The notes below the pieces were generated by a model that worked only from the letters and a program-made list of their open reading frames with translations, did no database searches and was not told where the DNA came from. Source: Gammaproteobacteria bacterium UBA2965 (lineage in GTDB: Bacteria > Pseudomonadota > Gammaproteobacteria > Pseudomonadales > Azotimanducaceae). From it: a DNA stretch of 64,000 nucleotides. The stretch is taken from the NCBI GenBank assembly GCA_002348385.1, contig DEBD01000037.1, positions 114,266 to 178,265 of the forward strand. The letters run 5' to 3'. Position 1 is the stretch's first letter; the number at the start of each line of letters is the position of its first letter. The translations under genes and the position numbers were made by a program. Positions 10,101 to 18,359 of this stretch are shown piece by piece.

Positions 10101-10243
10101 ATCACATAGGCGTTCTTCACAGGGAACACCGGATCTTCCAGCCGTCCCACAGTTTCGATTCCGTACCACCCACCCAGCAGGCAGACAACCACGATCATCC
10201 ACGGGTACAGGGGGCGCTCGATGGAAAACCGGGCGGCGTTCAT
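7142..10243 (-). CDS. RND efflux permease, HAE1-like
   Basis: 1033 aa inner-membrane resistance-nodulation-division pump, proton-driven export of hydrophobic or amphipathic compounds. The N-terminal cytoplasmic end and first membrane helix (WMIVVVCLLGGWYG) are followed by the large periplasmic porter loop. TM4 carries GMLVDNAIVIAEG, with the first conserved Asp kept and the second replaced by Asn, and TM10 carries SLSGMLIKNCVVLVDEID with the conserved Lys. Length fits the family. Its start overlaps the adaptor stop by 1 nt (TGATG), so the two are translationally coupled. No outer-membrane channel gene is adjacent. Confidence 0.95.
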   Translation of the reverse strand: MNAARFSIERPLYPWMIVVVCLLGGWYGIETVGRLEDPVFPVKNAYVITTYPGASAVEVEQEVTDVLEAALQELPYIYKITSKSVPGRSEVQVEILEEYGSSTLPQIWDELRRRVAEAAMRFPPGTGAPLVEDDFGDVYGIFYAVRAPGYSPGDIADMSRLISRRIKLVDGVAKVRTQGEPMEAVFVEVDHERLVRLGLPVDAVFSSIAQENQVLDAGSVAYGKRRLRIAPELAFHSVEAVGDMRIGRPGSTEILPLSDVASISRGPVEVQRQIIRYQGERVFTVGVSVTPGLNVVDVGERVDARVAELAGELPVGVEMLPIYRQHDVVSDSIEQFLRNLAMSVATVVGALCIFMGWRAGMVVGSVLLLTVSGTLCVMSFMGIELQRISLGALMIAMGMLVDNAIVIAEGMVVGVRSGLTPQVAAERSVKRTQYALLGATIIGILAFAPIGLSQDNSGHYLGSLFRVVAISLLLSWVLAISVVPLLGSLMLKPRRSGESEVLYAGWGYAPYRALIRFGLRRAWLSVMAIVAITFTCFWAFQFVQVGFFPGSNTPIFFVDYYLPQGTDIRTTSREFEELEQATRAHPGVEEVTAFVGEGTLRFSSTILPEMPNTAYAHMLVRVSDVREMDEIMRRVSDDVSLRALDAEVRVRRTEFTYNPGSKIEARFLGPDSEVLRDLADQALGIFLHNGLVDLKTDWRQRELQLVPKFDEARARLAGITRADVYRSLAFSTFGVQVGLFREADKLLPIVARAPLDERLDVSALSDRLVWSPAQQSHIPMSQIVSDFELVPGDSMIFRRQRERSISAFANPAPGANVNLAFDTIRPQIEAMQLPDGYSLEWGGEYESSARATGLLFTKIPMTFALMLFVTILMFGKLRQPMVIWLTVPMTVCGVVITLIATNLAFTFPSILGFLSLSGMLIKNCVVLVDEIDKRLMEEPPSLEVIAQASVSRLRPVMLATGTTIAGMSPLLGDVFFREMAACIMGGLAFATLLTLVAVPVFYRLAFARELRGERVFDTRSTVSGAAPEPASGG

Positions 10244-11301
10244 CAGATGTCCGTAATCAGGTCACCGAGCATGCGTACGCGCATGCCGTTGCGCAGTTGG
10301 CTGGCCCCCGCAGCCACGATGAGCTCGCCGTGGCGCAGCCCCGACAGAACGGGCACGCCCGAGCCGGAGGCCGCTCCTACCTGCACCTGCCTTTTCTCGA
10401 CGGATCCGGCAGACAGATCGAAAACCCAAACGAACAGTTCCTCGCCGCTGCCACCCACCAGCGCCGTAGCAGGTATCCGCGTTGCAAGCGCCTCCGAGGT
10501 GGCCATTTCCACGAACACAGCAGCCGTCATGCCCGGCATCACGTTGAAGCCGCCGGGAGGACGCATGGCAAACGTGACCTGATACGTCTGCGCCACCGGG
10601 TCTGCCTCACCGGATACCTCGCGGAATTCCAGGTCGAAGCGCTGGTTCGGGGCAAACGAAAAAACCGCCTGCCTAGACAACACGCGATCGGCAGTGGCCG
10701 TCGCCAGGATGTGTTCGGGTACGTTGACGCGCACCAGTAGCTGGTTGAGATCGGTGAGCCGTGCGATCTTATCGCCCGACTTTACGATCACGTGGTTGTC
10801 GGTATAGCGACGCGCCACATAGGCCTCGAACGGAGCGACAACTCGGGTGTCTTCCAGCGCCTCGCGAGCCTGCGCCAGGTGTACTTGCGTCAACTCGAAG
10901 CGGGCCCGCGCATCATCCACTACGGATTGAGAAATCCCGCGGTCCGCCAGCAGTTTACGCTTGCGTTCAAAATCCTGGGCCGCCAGGGTGCGTTGCACCT
11001 CGGCCTCCCGAACGGCCAGCAGAAAGTCGGTGGGATCCAGGGCCGCGATGAGCGCACCCGCGGGCACCGTCTGCCCTTCCAGTACCGGCAACTCGGCCAG
11101 AGGGCCGCCGACCTCGAAGGAGACGTCCACCGTCTGCGCGGCCTCCACCCGCCCCACAAACTCCAGTTCGTTGCTCGCACCCTCGGCGACAACCTGGAAG
11201 ATACGGGCGGGACGAACCGCTTCGGGTACCTGGTCGACCTTGGCGTCCTCCGCGCAGGCGGTCAAAAGCACCACCGCGCCCACCACTAGTATTCGCTTCA
11301 T
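10243..11301 (-). CDS. RND periplasmic adaptor (membrane fusion) lipoprotein
   Basis: 352 aa. Signal peptide with lipobox LTAC (Cys ~16) marks a lipoprotein. Barrel-sandwich (lipoyl-like) half motifs flank a coiled-coil hairpin (VREAEVQRTLAAQDFERKRK onward), then beta-barrel and membrane-proximal domains. It couples the permease to an outer-membrane channel. The start overlaps the TetR stop in ATGA, and the end overlaps the permease start, so the three form one operon. Confidence 0.92.
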   Translation of the reverse strand: MKRILVVGAVVLLTACAEDAKVDQVPEAVRPARIFQVVAEGASNELEFVGRVEAAQTVDVSFEVGGPLAELPVLEGQTVPAGALIAALDPTDFLLAVREAEVQRTLAAQDFERKRKLLADRGISQSVVDDARARFELTQVHLAQAREALEDTRVVAPFEAYVARRYTDNHVIVKSGDKIARLTDLNQLLVRVNVPEHILATATADRVLSRQAVFSFAPNQRFDLEFREVSGEADPVAQTYQVTFAMRPPGGFNVMPGMTAAVFVEMATSEALATRIPATALVGGSGEELFVWVFDLSAGSVEKRQVQVGAASGSGVPVLSGLRHGELIVAAGASQLRNGMRVRMLGDLITDI

Positions 11302-11846
11302 GGCCCTACCTCCGCCACATCTGACAGCTCGGTCATCTGTCCGTAAAGCCGGCGCAATTCCAATTGATCCAGCTCCACCAGATCGAGCATCTCCAGCAGG
11401 CGCAATCCTTCCACCGCCAACAGCAACAAGGTGGAGTAACCTCCTTCTTTGCGCGCCACGCCGAACCAGTGCTCGATTTGTTCGCGCGCCGGATCCAGCA
11501 GGCTTGGGTCTTCAGCTCCCGCCGCAATGATGGCACGGGACATGGCGCGCTCGTCATCATCCTGAGATTGCTGCGCGGCGATCAGCGCCGATACGTTGAT
11601 TTCTTCCGTAGTCTCCCCGTCCCTGGCTTCGGCTGCTCGGTCCTGCACTTGCCGCAGAACGTGCTCCAGCATCCCCTGGAGCAGTGCCCGCTTGGTGGGA
11701 AAGTGATACAACAATCCCCCCTTGGAGAGCTGCGCTTCTTCCGCCACCGCCTCCAGCGTCAAATGCCCTGCACCCACCCGCTGCACCACGGCAGCAGCCG
11801 CATGCAGAATCTTGTGCTTCGCTGATAAGGTCGTGGGCGAGTTCAT
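11298..11846 (-). CDS. TetR-family repressor of the RND operon
   Basis: 182 aa. N-terminal helix-turn-helix: LTLEAVAEEAQLSKGGLLYH (residues ~25-45), the typical TetR DNA-binding motif. The C-terminus is a helical ligand-binding domain that I cannot assign further. ATG 11846 gives the typical TetR length; a longer frame to 12113 exists but starts with no family sequence. It is the first gene of the operon with adaptor and permease, so it probably autoregulates pump expression from the palindromes just upstream. Confidence 0.88.
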   Translation of the reverse strand: MNSPTTLSAKHKILHAAAAVVQRVGAGHLTLEAVAEEAQLSKGGLLYHFPTKRALLQGMLEHVLRQVQDRAAEARDGETTEEINVSALIAAQQSQDDDERAMSRAIIAAGAEDPSLLDPAREQIEHWFGVARKEGGYSTLLLLAVEGLRLLEMLDLVELDQLELRRLYGQMTELSDVAEVGP

Positions 11847-11873
11847 CCGGTGAGCATAGCGATTCCCAAGTGA

Positions 11874-11887
11874 ACCGTCCAGACGGT
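11874..11887. promoter_or_regulatory. candidate TetR operator (perfect palindrome)
   Basis: ACCGTC-CA-GACGGT: 6-bp perfect arms with a 2-nt spacer, centred 34-35 nt upstream of the TetR start. A palindrome of this size and position is typical of TetR-family operators. No binding data; inference from position. Confidence 0.5.
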
Positions 11888-11937
11888 ATAGCTCATCGGA
11901 GGCCATTGAGCATGTTTTCACAGTGCGTTCCGGCGCC

Positions 11938-11953
11938 ACCGACTTGCGTCGGT
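11938..11953. promoter_or_regulatory. second inverted repeat in the TetR/GPH transporter divergent region
   Basis: ACCGAC-TTGC-GTCGGT, a 6-bp perfect inverted repeat with a 4-nt spacer. It shares ACCG...CGGT ends with the 11874 palindrome and lies between the divergent TetR operon and the transporter at 12063, so it could be a second half of a double operator or a short hairpin. Confidence 0.35.
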
Positions 11954-12062
11954 TTCCCAACATCGCCTGGTCCAACCCGGTGGCCTGACGATCCGTTGAG
12001 CAAATCCAAAACATCCCCACAAGGTTGACCGCCGGTCCGGTCCGTGGATTTATTGACACCCT

Positions 12063-13553
12063 ATGGCACTTCCACTCACGCTCAACACCAAGTTCGCCTA
12101 CGGCGTCGGCCAACTGGCCGAAGGGCTGAAGAACTCGGCGCTCAATACCTTTGTGCTGTTCTACTACAACCAGGTACTAGGGCTGCCGGGCACCCTGGCG
12201 GGGCTGGCGCTGGCCATCGCACTGATATTCGATGCGATTTCAGACCCGCTGGCTGGATCTTTATCGGACAACTGGCGCGGCAAGATGGGACGGCGGCACC
12301 CCTTCATGTACGCCTCAGCAGCGCCCTTGGGAATCGGGTTCTTCCTGTTGTTTGCCCCACCATCGGGTCTCTCAGAGATAGGCCTGTTCCTGTGGCTAAC
12401 TGTCACGGTCCTGTTAACCCGCGGCGCCATGACGCTATACCACGTGCCGCATCTGGCGCTGGGCGCGGAGCTGTCCACCGATTACGAGGAACGCACACAG
12501 ATCGTTTCGTGGCGTTACCTGTTTGGCTTTCTGGGCAATCTCACCTCCTACGCGCTGGGACTGGCATGGTTTTTCAGAGATACGCCGGAGTTTCCCAACG
12601 GCCAGTTCAACGTCGCGGCCTACGAACCCTACGCCATCAGTCTGGCGGTGCTGATGGTGGTGACCATCCTCTGGTCCGGCTGGGGCACCCATCACCGCAT
12701 CCCCTACCTCCCAAGGGTATCCGGCGAGCCAGACAAGCTGACCGCCACACGGGTGGTCACTCGCATGCTCGGAGAGATCTGGGGCGCGCTGCGCAACGGG
12801 TCGTTTAAATGGTTGTTTGCCGGCGCGCTGGTCATCTTCCTCATGGTTGGGGTCGACGGCGCCCTGAACCTTTACATGTTCGAGTATTTTTGGGAACTGG
12901 ACTCCCAGGAGAAGCTTTGGGTACTGCTGGTGTATCCCGTTGGCCTGATCATCGGATCCACCATCTGCCCGGCAACCCATCGTTACATCAACAAACGCGT
13001 GGGCGTGATATTGGGCGCGCTGGGCTGGTCGCTGGGGCAGATAGTGCCCATTCTGCTGCGCTTCGAGGGTTGGTTTCCTGACAACGGCACCGATGCACTG
13101 GTGCCTACACTCGTCGGCATCAAGCTGGCGCAAGGGGTTGCCGCCGCGCAAGCGCTGGTCAGCTTCAACTCCATGCTGGCGGACATCGCCGATGAGCACG
13201 AACTCACCACCGGAAAGCGTCAGGAGGGGATCTTTTTCGCAGCGGCCTCCTTCGCCACCAAGACCACGTCCGGCATCGGGTCGTTAGTTGCCGGCGTCGG
13301 GCTCGATCTGATCAGCTGGCCCACCGGGACCCACATCCAGAGCGCCAAGGACATTCCGGTGGAAACCTTGGCCTCGCTGGGCATGCTGTACGGCCCCATT
13401 ATTGCGGGCTTTGCCGTGTTCAACGTGCTGTTCAATCTGCAGTGCAAGATGACGAGGGAAACCCACGCCGAGACGATTCGCAAGCTCGAAGCGCTACGTG
13501 CCCGTAGCCCCGGCAGCCAACCCACTCAAGCCGCCACGGCCAGCGAATCTTGA
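12063..13553 (+). CDS. MFS transporter, GPH (glycoside-pentoside-hexuronide) cation symporter type
   Basis: 496 aa, about 12 hydrophobic segments. Start MALPLTLNTKFAYGVGQLAE and the segment FDAISDPLAGSLSDNWRGKMGRRHPF (an R/K-rich loop 2-3 motif) are characteristic of GPH-family members. It probably imports an organic solute with Na+ or H+. Divergent from the TetR/RND operon. One of four related GPH transporters in the window (also 34621, 58106 and 60420). Confidence 0.85.
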   Translation: MALPLTLNTKFAYGVGQLAEGLKNSALNTFVLFYYNQVLGLPGTLAGLALAIALIFDAISDPLAGSLSDNWRGKMGRRHPFMYASAAPLGIGFFLLFAPPSGLSEIGLFLWLTVTVLLTRGAMTLYHVPHLALGAELSTDYEERTQIVSWRYLFGFLGNLTSYALGLAWFFRDTPEFPNGQFNVAAYEPYAISLAVLMVVTILWSGWGTHHRIPYLPRVSGEPDKLTATRVVTRMLGEIWGALRNGSFKWLFAGALVIFLMVGVDGALNLYMFEYFWELDSQEKLWVLLVYPVGLIIGSTICPATHRYINKRVGVILGALGWSLGQIVPILLRFEGWFPDNGTDALVPTLVGIKLAQGVAAAQALVSFNSMLADIADEHELTTGKRQEGIFFAAASFATKTTSGIGSLVAGVGLDLISWPTGTHIQSAKDIPVETLASLGMLYGPIIAGFAVFNVLFNLQCKMTRETHAETIRKLEALRARSPGSQPTQAATASES

Positions 13554-13626
13554 GTAAGATGACGGTTACACAGCGGCGGCTCATGGATACCAGGGCCGCC
13601 ATGCCCGTTTGCGAGGATACCGATAG

Positions 13627-14373
13627 ATGACCAAGTCCCTCGAAGAGCTCGAGTTACAGACCAGCGACGTCGACCTGATGACGGGAATCGCTTCCACGCG
13701 AGCCATACGCCGCTACAAAGACGAGCCTATTCCCAAGCGCGATCTGCGCGACATGCTGTTCGCCGCCACGCGCGGACCCAGCGGCTCGAACCGGCAGACG
13801 TTTCGCTTCGTAGTGCTCACCGAATCGGAAAAGGCGCAGGCGGCCAAAGCGATGATCGCCAAGTCCGCCCAGGCCATGTGGAACACCAAGCGCGCCAACG
13901 ACGGCTACGATGCCGGTTCCGGCGCCAAAGCCCAGTCACCCAAGGCCCGCATGGCGCGCACCATGCAGCATTACGTTGATAATTTCGCCAACGTACCGGC
14001 ACTGATCCTGCCGTGCTTCATCCGCTACCGGGCGCCCACTTCCAGCGAGGGCGCATCGATCTACCCCGCGGTACAGAACCTGTTGTTGGCAGCACGTGGA
14101 CTCGGCTATGGGGGCGTGATTACCGGCTTTGCAGGCGCCGTGGACAAAGAGATCAAAGAACTCCTCGGCATTCCCGAGGAGGTATTCATCGCAGCCACCA
14201 TCACGCTGGGCAAACCGGTTGGCAACCATGGACCGGTGCGGCGCCGACCCATGTCTGAGCTGGTGTTTGGCGACACCTGGGAGACGGCCCCGGACTGGGC
14301 CATCGACCCGCCCGGCACGCGCCATACCAGCGCGGGCCCACCCAAGCACGCCTGGCCCAAGAAGGAAGGCTAG
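13627..14373 (+). CDS. nitroreductase-family flavoprotein
   Basis: 248 aa. Early STRAIRRYKDEPI and DMLFAATRGPSGSNRQTFRF match the FMN-binding N-terminal motif of nitroreductase/oxygen-insensitive NAD(P)H-flavin reductases; later ARGLGYGGVITG fits the helix around the flavin. It reduces nitro, quinone or enal groups using FMN; the true substrate is unknown. It follows the GPH transporter by 73 bp. Confidence 0.85.
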   Translation: MTKSLEELELQTSDVDLMTGIASTRAIRRYKDEPIPKRDLRDMLFAATRGPSGSNRQTFRFVVLTESEKAQAAKAMIAKSAQAMWNTKRANDGYDAGSGAKAQSPKARMARTMQHYVDNFANVPALILPCFIRYRAPTSSEGASIYPAVQNLLLAARGLGYGGVITGFAGAVDKEIKELLGIPEEVFIAATITLGKPVGNHGPVRRRPMSELVFGDTWETAPDWAIDPPGTRHTSAGPPKHAWPKKEG

Positions 14374-14381
14374 CGCGGCAC

Positions 14382-15161
14382 CTACATGGCCCCCTGGCCG
14401 TCGCTCACTTTGATCACCGCGCCGGTGACGCATTCCGACGCCGGCGCGCACAGGTACAGGAGCGTGCTGTCGAGCTGGGCCGGTTGGCCCATGCGCTTGC
14501 GCGGAAAGTTGGCGGAAATATCCCCTACCCGCTCGATCATGCCGTCCATCATCTCGGAGCTGAAGGCGCCGGGGGCTATGCAGTTCACGTTGATGTTGAA
14601 GCGCGACCACTCCACCGCCAGCGCCTCGGTCATGCGCACCATGCCTGCCTTGGTGATGGAGTACAGGGCCGCACCGTTTCCGTCGTAGCGGAATGCACCC
14701 ACCGAGGCGATGTTTACCATGCGACCGGGCTGCTCGGTGGCGATGAGGCGCTTGGCCACCTCGCAGGACAGAATGTAAGGACCCACCAGGTTGGTATCGA
14801 ACACCCGGTTGATGAGGTCCAGTTTCATTCGGTGGGCGCGTTGAGCATCCGGGATACCAGCGTTGTTCACCAGGATGGTGATCAAACCCAACTGCTGCTC
14901 CACCTGCTCGACCGCATCCACGACCGCGGCCTGGTCGGTCATATCGAGCGGCACCTGGCAGCTCTCACCGCCAAAGGCCTCGATCTCGGCGGCCACCTCG
15001 GCCAGGCGCTCCTCACGCCGGCCCGCCAGCGCCACCTTGGCGCCACACTTGGCCAACACCAGCGCGAACCTGCGGCCAAGGCCCGCGGTGGCACCTGTAA
15101 CCAGCGCCACCTGGCCGCTGAGATCGGAGTCGTTATAGGGTAAGGGAAAGGAATCGCTCAT
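14382..15161 (-). CDS. short-chain dehydrogenase/reductase
   Basis: 259 aa. Motifs: TGATAGLGRR (cofactor), NNAGIPD and YSITK (YxxxK, with a serine in NIASVGAFR). ATG 15161 is preferred because the family sequence starts just after it; a TTG at 15191 would add 10 residues. Converges on the nitroreductase with only ~8 bp between the stops. Substrate unknown. Confidence 0.88.
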   Translation of the reverse strand: MSDSFPLPYNDSDLSGQVALVTGATAGLGRRFALVLAKCGAKVALAGRREERLAEVAAEIEAFGGESCQVPLDMTDQAAVVDAVEQVEQQLGLITILVNNAGIPDAQRAHRMKLDLINRVFDTNLVGPYILSCEVAKRLIATEQPGRMVNIASVGAFRYDGNGAALYSITKAGMVRMTEALAVEWSRFNINVNCIAPGAFSSEMMDGMIERVGDISANFPRKRMGQPAQLDSTLLYLCAPASECVTGAVIKVSDGQGAM

Positions 15162-15223
15162 TGGTTTGCTTCTTTTCTCGGTTGGTTCCAAAGTTGGGCC
15201 GACATCACCCGACGGACGTCTGC

Positions 15224-15610
15224 TTGAAGTTCGCCATACTGCATCATCGCGGCTGCGCCGGCACCCGCTTCCACTACCGGATCGACCCGGACGGCGAGTG
15301 CCGAGCCGCCCTGCCGGAATCGGAGCCTGGCGAGCACCCGAAGTGCATCGGAATCCTCATTGACGCGGACGCAGACGCGGCCGTGCCTTCAGATGCTCAG
15401 ATGGATGCCCTGCGTACGCTCCTGCTCCAGCTCAAAGTCCGCTATCCGGACATTCAGATGGGTGGGCACCGACAGATTCGTGGCGAAGACACCACCTGCC
15501 CAGGCAAGCAATTTCCACTGACAGCCATGCGCGAGTGGGCCGGCCACGACCTGGTGGTGGAACGCGATGCGTTGTTGCAGGACATCGTCGACGCCCAGTA
15601 TCGCCCGTGA
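15224..15610 (+). CDS. N-acetylmuramoyl-L-alanine amidase-like (PGRP fold)
   Basis: About 128 aa. Opening ILHHRGCAGTRFHYRIDPDG and later MGGHRQIRGEDTTCPGKQF match the peptidoglycan-amidase/PGRP fold: an early His-containing beta strand and the GHR...CPG zinc-ligand/active-site motif near the C-terminus. No signal peptide is visible. The start is a TTG at 15224 (or 15161), since no ATG suits; both are uncertain. It would act on muropeptides if zinc ligands are intact. Not part of the catabolic theme. Confidence 0.6.
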   Translation: MKFAILHHRGCAGTRFHYRIDPDGECRAALPESEPGEHPKCIGILIDADADAAVPSDAQMDALRTLLLQLKVRYPDIQMGGHRQIRGEDTTCPGKQFPLTAMREWAGHDLVVERDALLQDIVDAQYRP

Positions 15611-15645
15611 GCGCCCGCCCCTGCTGAACTAGGCTTCCTAAGCGC

Positions 15646-15885
15646 CTACTGCTCTTTGGACAGCGCCCAGGCCGACTCCAGCTCTTCGGGCGGCGGCGGC
15701 TGGTTGCTAATCCACACGCACAGTTGCGGATCGGCTTCGCGCAGCTCGCCGGAGATCCAGCGCCCATCGCGCTTGAACAGCCCTTCATTGTCGCCGTCTA
15801 CCACCCGCACGGTCCCATCGGATTGCAGTTCGTATAACGCCCGCGTGAACGGATGCTTGATGGCGGGTTTCAGCTCTTCGCTCAT
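15646..15885 (-). CDS. small protein of unknown function next to Rieske oxygenase
   Basis: 79 aa, not recognised. The start ATG at 15885 abuts the Rieske stop (15886), with no gap, so it is almost certainly translated with it. The sequence is acidic with a tryptophan-containing WISNQPPPPEELESAW C-terminus and no membrane segment. By arrangement it may be an accessory or assembly partner of the oxygenase. Confidence 0.6.
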   Translation of the reverse strand: MSEELKPAIKHPFTRALYELQSDGTVRVVDGDNEGLFKRDGRWISGELREADPQLCVWISNQPPPPEELESAWALSKEQ

Positions 15886-17244
15886 CTATTCGCCCTCCAC
15901 CCACTCGCCAAGCCTGTGATGCAGCCAGCGCACCTTGGACTCCTGGTAGTTCGCTAGGGTCACCCCGGGCTTGTACGTGGACTCCAGCCCCTGCTGCACC
16001 TTGGGCATATTGAAAGCGTCCTGATCGAACACCCGGCCCAGGAAACCCAGCGCGGCCGACCAGGGCTCGTCTTCTTCGAGCCAGCGGATCTCCGCCGGCG
16101 GCGGCCGCTCACCGGAAAACGGCGCCATCATAATGCACTCCATGATGGCGGAGCGGTGGTCGTTGCCGTTGGGCCGGAACCGATAGCAGATCTTGTTGAA
16201 CGCACCCCAGGGATGGAAGTTGGGAAACAGCGTGTAGTCCAGATTATCTACCATCTCCGCGTCGCAATACTCGTCAACCAAATCGCCTGCATCGGCCCGG
16301 TTGCCTTCCCGGCTACCCGCGGCCATCCAGGCTCGCGCATTCATGCCTTCGGGCAGGTCCGGCGCGGGTGCACCCTCCGGAATATCCATCATGGCCCGCA
16401 CCATATCCTGCTCGGTGAGCTCGTAATCCAGCAGCGGGCTGGCGGTGAGCGATGGGGTAATCACCCGCGCACAGTTCTCCCACACGTCCACCTGGCTGTT
16501 GACGCAGCCCAGGCTTCTGAGAATCTGCGGATGCGTGGCGTTCACATGGTAGGCCTCGCAGAACGCTTCCTGAGCGATCTTCCAGTTGGCCGGCATGATC
16601 TTGGCCACGTGGGCCTGCTTATACATCTTGGACAGATCCCAACGCTCGAACTGTGACGCCAGGTCCTTGATGAAGTCGTCGAAGGGATCGCAATTCTGAT
16701 CGGGATTGATGAACACGAATCCACCCCATGTAGCCGTCGGGATTTCCGGCAAACCGAATTCAGACGCGTTGACATGCGGAAAGTCCCAGTTAGCCGGCAC
16801 GTCCACCAGATCGCCGTCCAAGCTCCAGCAGAAGCCGTGGAACGCACAGCGCAACTCTGACGCACGACCATCGAACTCCTTGAGCATCCGGCCCCGATGC
16901 AGGCAAGCGTTTGGATAGCATTTTATGGTGCCGCCTTCGGTACGCAGAACGATGAAGGAGATGCCCGCGATGTCGTAGCGGATGTGGTCGCCAGCCTCGG
17001 GTATGTCCTCTTCCCGGCACGCCATCTGCCACACGCGTTTCCACAGCCGCTCCACCTCTTTGTCGTGCCACTCCTTGGTGGTGTAACGCTCGATGGAGAC
17101 ATCCGCGTCGCCCAGAAATTTGGGCGACTGCAGGCGCAGCACTTCAGGCACCTGGTGGGTGTCAGTGTCCAACAGCTCCTGATAGGTGATGCCCGGCGAG
17201 CGCACCATGTTGTCCGGATCGAGATCCTTGATCGCTTCCGCCAT
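15886..17244 (-). CDS. Rieske oxygenase, alpha subunit
   Basis: 452 aa. Rieske cluster ligands: Cys114/His116 (CLHRG) and Cys133/His136 (CAFH). The catalytic iron site follows around EAFCEAYHVNATHP. The domain order is Rieske then catalytic. There is no beta subunit or ferredoxin next to it, only the 79-residue protein downstream. Oxygenates an aromatic or alicyclic substrate that I cannot name. Confidence 0.9.
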   Translation of the reverse strand: MAEAIKDLDPDNMVRSPGITYQELLDTDTHQVPEVLRLQSPKFLGDADVSIERYTTKEWHDKEVERLWKRVWQMACREEDIPEAGDHIRYDIAGISFIVLRTEGGTIKCYPNACLHRGRMLKEFDGRASELRCAFHGFCWSLDGDLVDVPANWDFPHVNASEFGLPEIPTATWGGFVFINPDQNCDPFDDFIKDLASQFERWDLSKMYKQAHVAKIMPANWKIAQEAFCEAYHVNATHPQILRSLGCVNSQVDVWENCARVITPSLTASPLLDYELTEQDMVRAMMDIPEGAPAPDLPEGMNARAWMAAGSREGNRADAGDLVDEYCDAEMVDNLDYTLFPNFHPWGAFNKICYRFRPNGNDHRSAIMECIMMAPFSGERPPPAEIRWLEEDEPWSAALGFLGRVFDQDAFNMPKVQQGLESTYKPGVTLANYQESKVRWLHHRLGEWVEGE

Positions 17245-17382
17245 GTCGAATTCCCTCGTTGTTCAGCTCCAACTCGATGGTCACAGGCTAGCGCCCTTGG
17301 GGGAGAGGTCAAGTCCGCCCCTCGGGCAGGTGTCGATTTACCGGTGACTGCGGGTCGCCCTCCGGAGACGGGTATCGGCCTT

Positions 17383-18168
17383 TTAGTCGCTGACGCTGGA
17401 TTCGCGCAGGCGCTCTATCTGCTTGAGGCTCTCTTCCCGGGGCGTGGGACCCATGCCGAACTCGCAGGACTGCCCGGTGTCGCCGTCGGGGCCCTGGTTG
17501 ACGATGTGCCGGATAGCCGTGTCGACATCACCAACGACCATGCCATTGCCGAGCGCCTGTGGTGCCCACTTCTCCAGCATGGGTGTGTCTGTCGCGCCAA
17601 AGCAGATGCCGTTGACGCGGATGCCTTTGTCCTTCAGTTCCACCGCCCAGTTTTCATTGAGTCGCCACAATGCAAACTTCGCGCAGTCGTAACCTGTTGC
17701 GAAGCCGCCCGTCAGGTAGTGCCCGGGTCGCACGTGATCGGTGAGCACATTTACGATATTGGGTGCCGCAGCCTTTTCCAGCAAAGGGACTGCGGCGCAG
17801 GTGCAGAAATATGCGCCTGTCGCGCAACCACCCATCGCCGCCTCGAATGCCGCGGTCTGCGTTTCCCAATCGCTGCTGGTCAGTAACGTGTCGCCGAACA
17901 CAGCCGCATTGTTGAGCAACAGGTCGATGTGATCGATCTTGCCTTCGAGATCGTCGAAGACCGACCTGACCTGTTGCCTGTCGCCGATATCGCACTCATA
18001 ACCATGAAAAGTACCGCCTGCCGATTCGACCAGGCGGGCTGTCTGCGCATTTTCCTGCGCATCGATATCCAGGCCAACAATCGTTGCGCCTTCTCGACCA
18101 TGGCTCTCCGCGGCGCCGCGACCGATACCAACAGCACTTCCAGTAATGAACACCACATAATTCGACAT
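17383..18168 (-). CDS. SDR-family protein with altered active site
   Basis: 261 aa. Cofactor motif TGSAVGIGRG and YDCAK (YxxxK) are present, but the strand-5 serine position reads NVLTDHVRPG, so the usual active-site Ser is apparently Thr or another residue. ATG 18168 is preceded by GGAGGGAG, a strong ribosome binding site. Divergent from the CMD gene at 18360 and ~140 bp from the Rieske start at 17244. Probably an oxidoreductase with changed catalysis; could also be a non-catalytic binder. Confidence 0.75.
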   Translation of the reverse strand: MSNYVVFITGSAVGIGRGAAESHGREGATIVGLDIDAQENAQTARLVESAGGTFHGYECDIGDRQQVRSVFDDLEGKIDHIDLLLNNAAVFGDTLLTSSDWETQTAAFEAAMGGCATGAYFCTCAAVPLLEKAAAPNIVNVLTDHVRPGHYLTGGFATGYDCAKFALWRLNENWAVELKDKGIRVNGICFGATDTPMLEKWAPQALGNGMVVGDVDTAIRHIVNQGPDGDTGQSCEFGMGPTPREESLKQIERLRESSVSD

Positions 18169-18359
18169 AGCTCTCCCTCCATTTCGTTGTGTTGCAAAGA
18201 TAGCACCGGTGGTGGCGGGGCAAAACTTTTCTCTCCAGGGCCACCTCGTCCGCTGACATGCGCCCGTCAAGCAACGCGCCTGCCTTGAAATCGCGGAACG
18301 CATCCAAACCCAGATATAGTGGGGTCAAACTTACAAAGCCGGGGTGCAGGACACACAAA

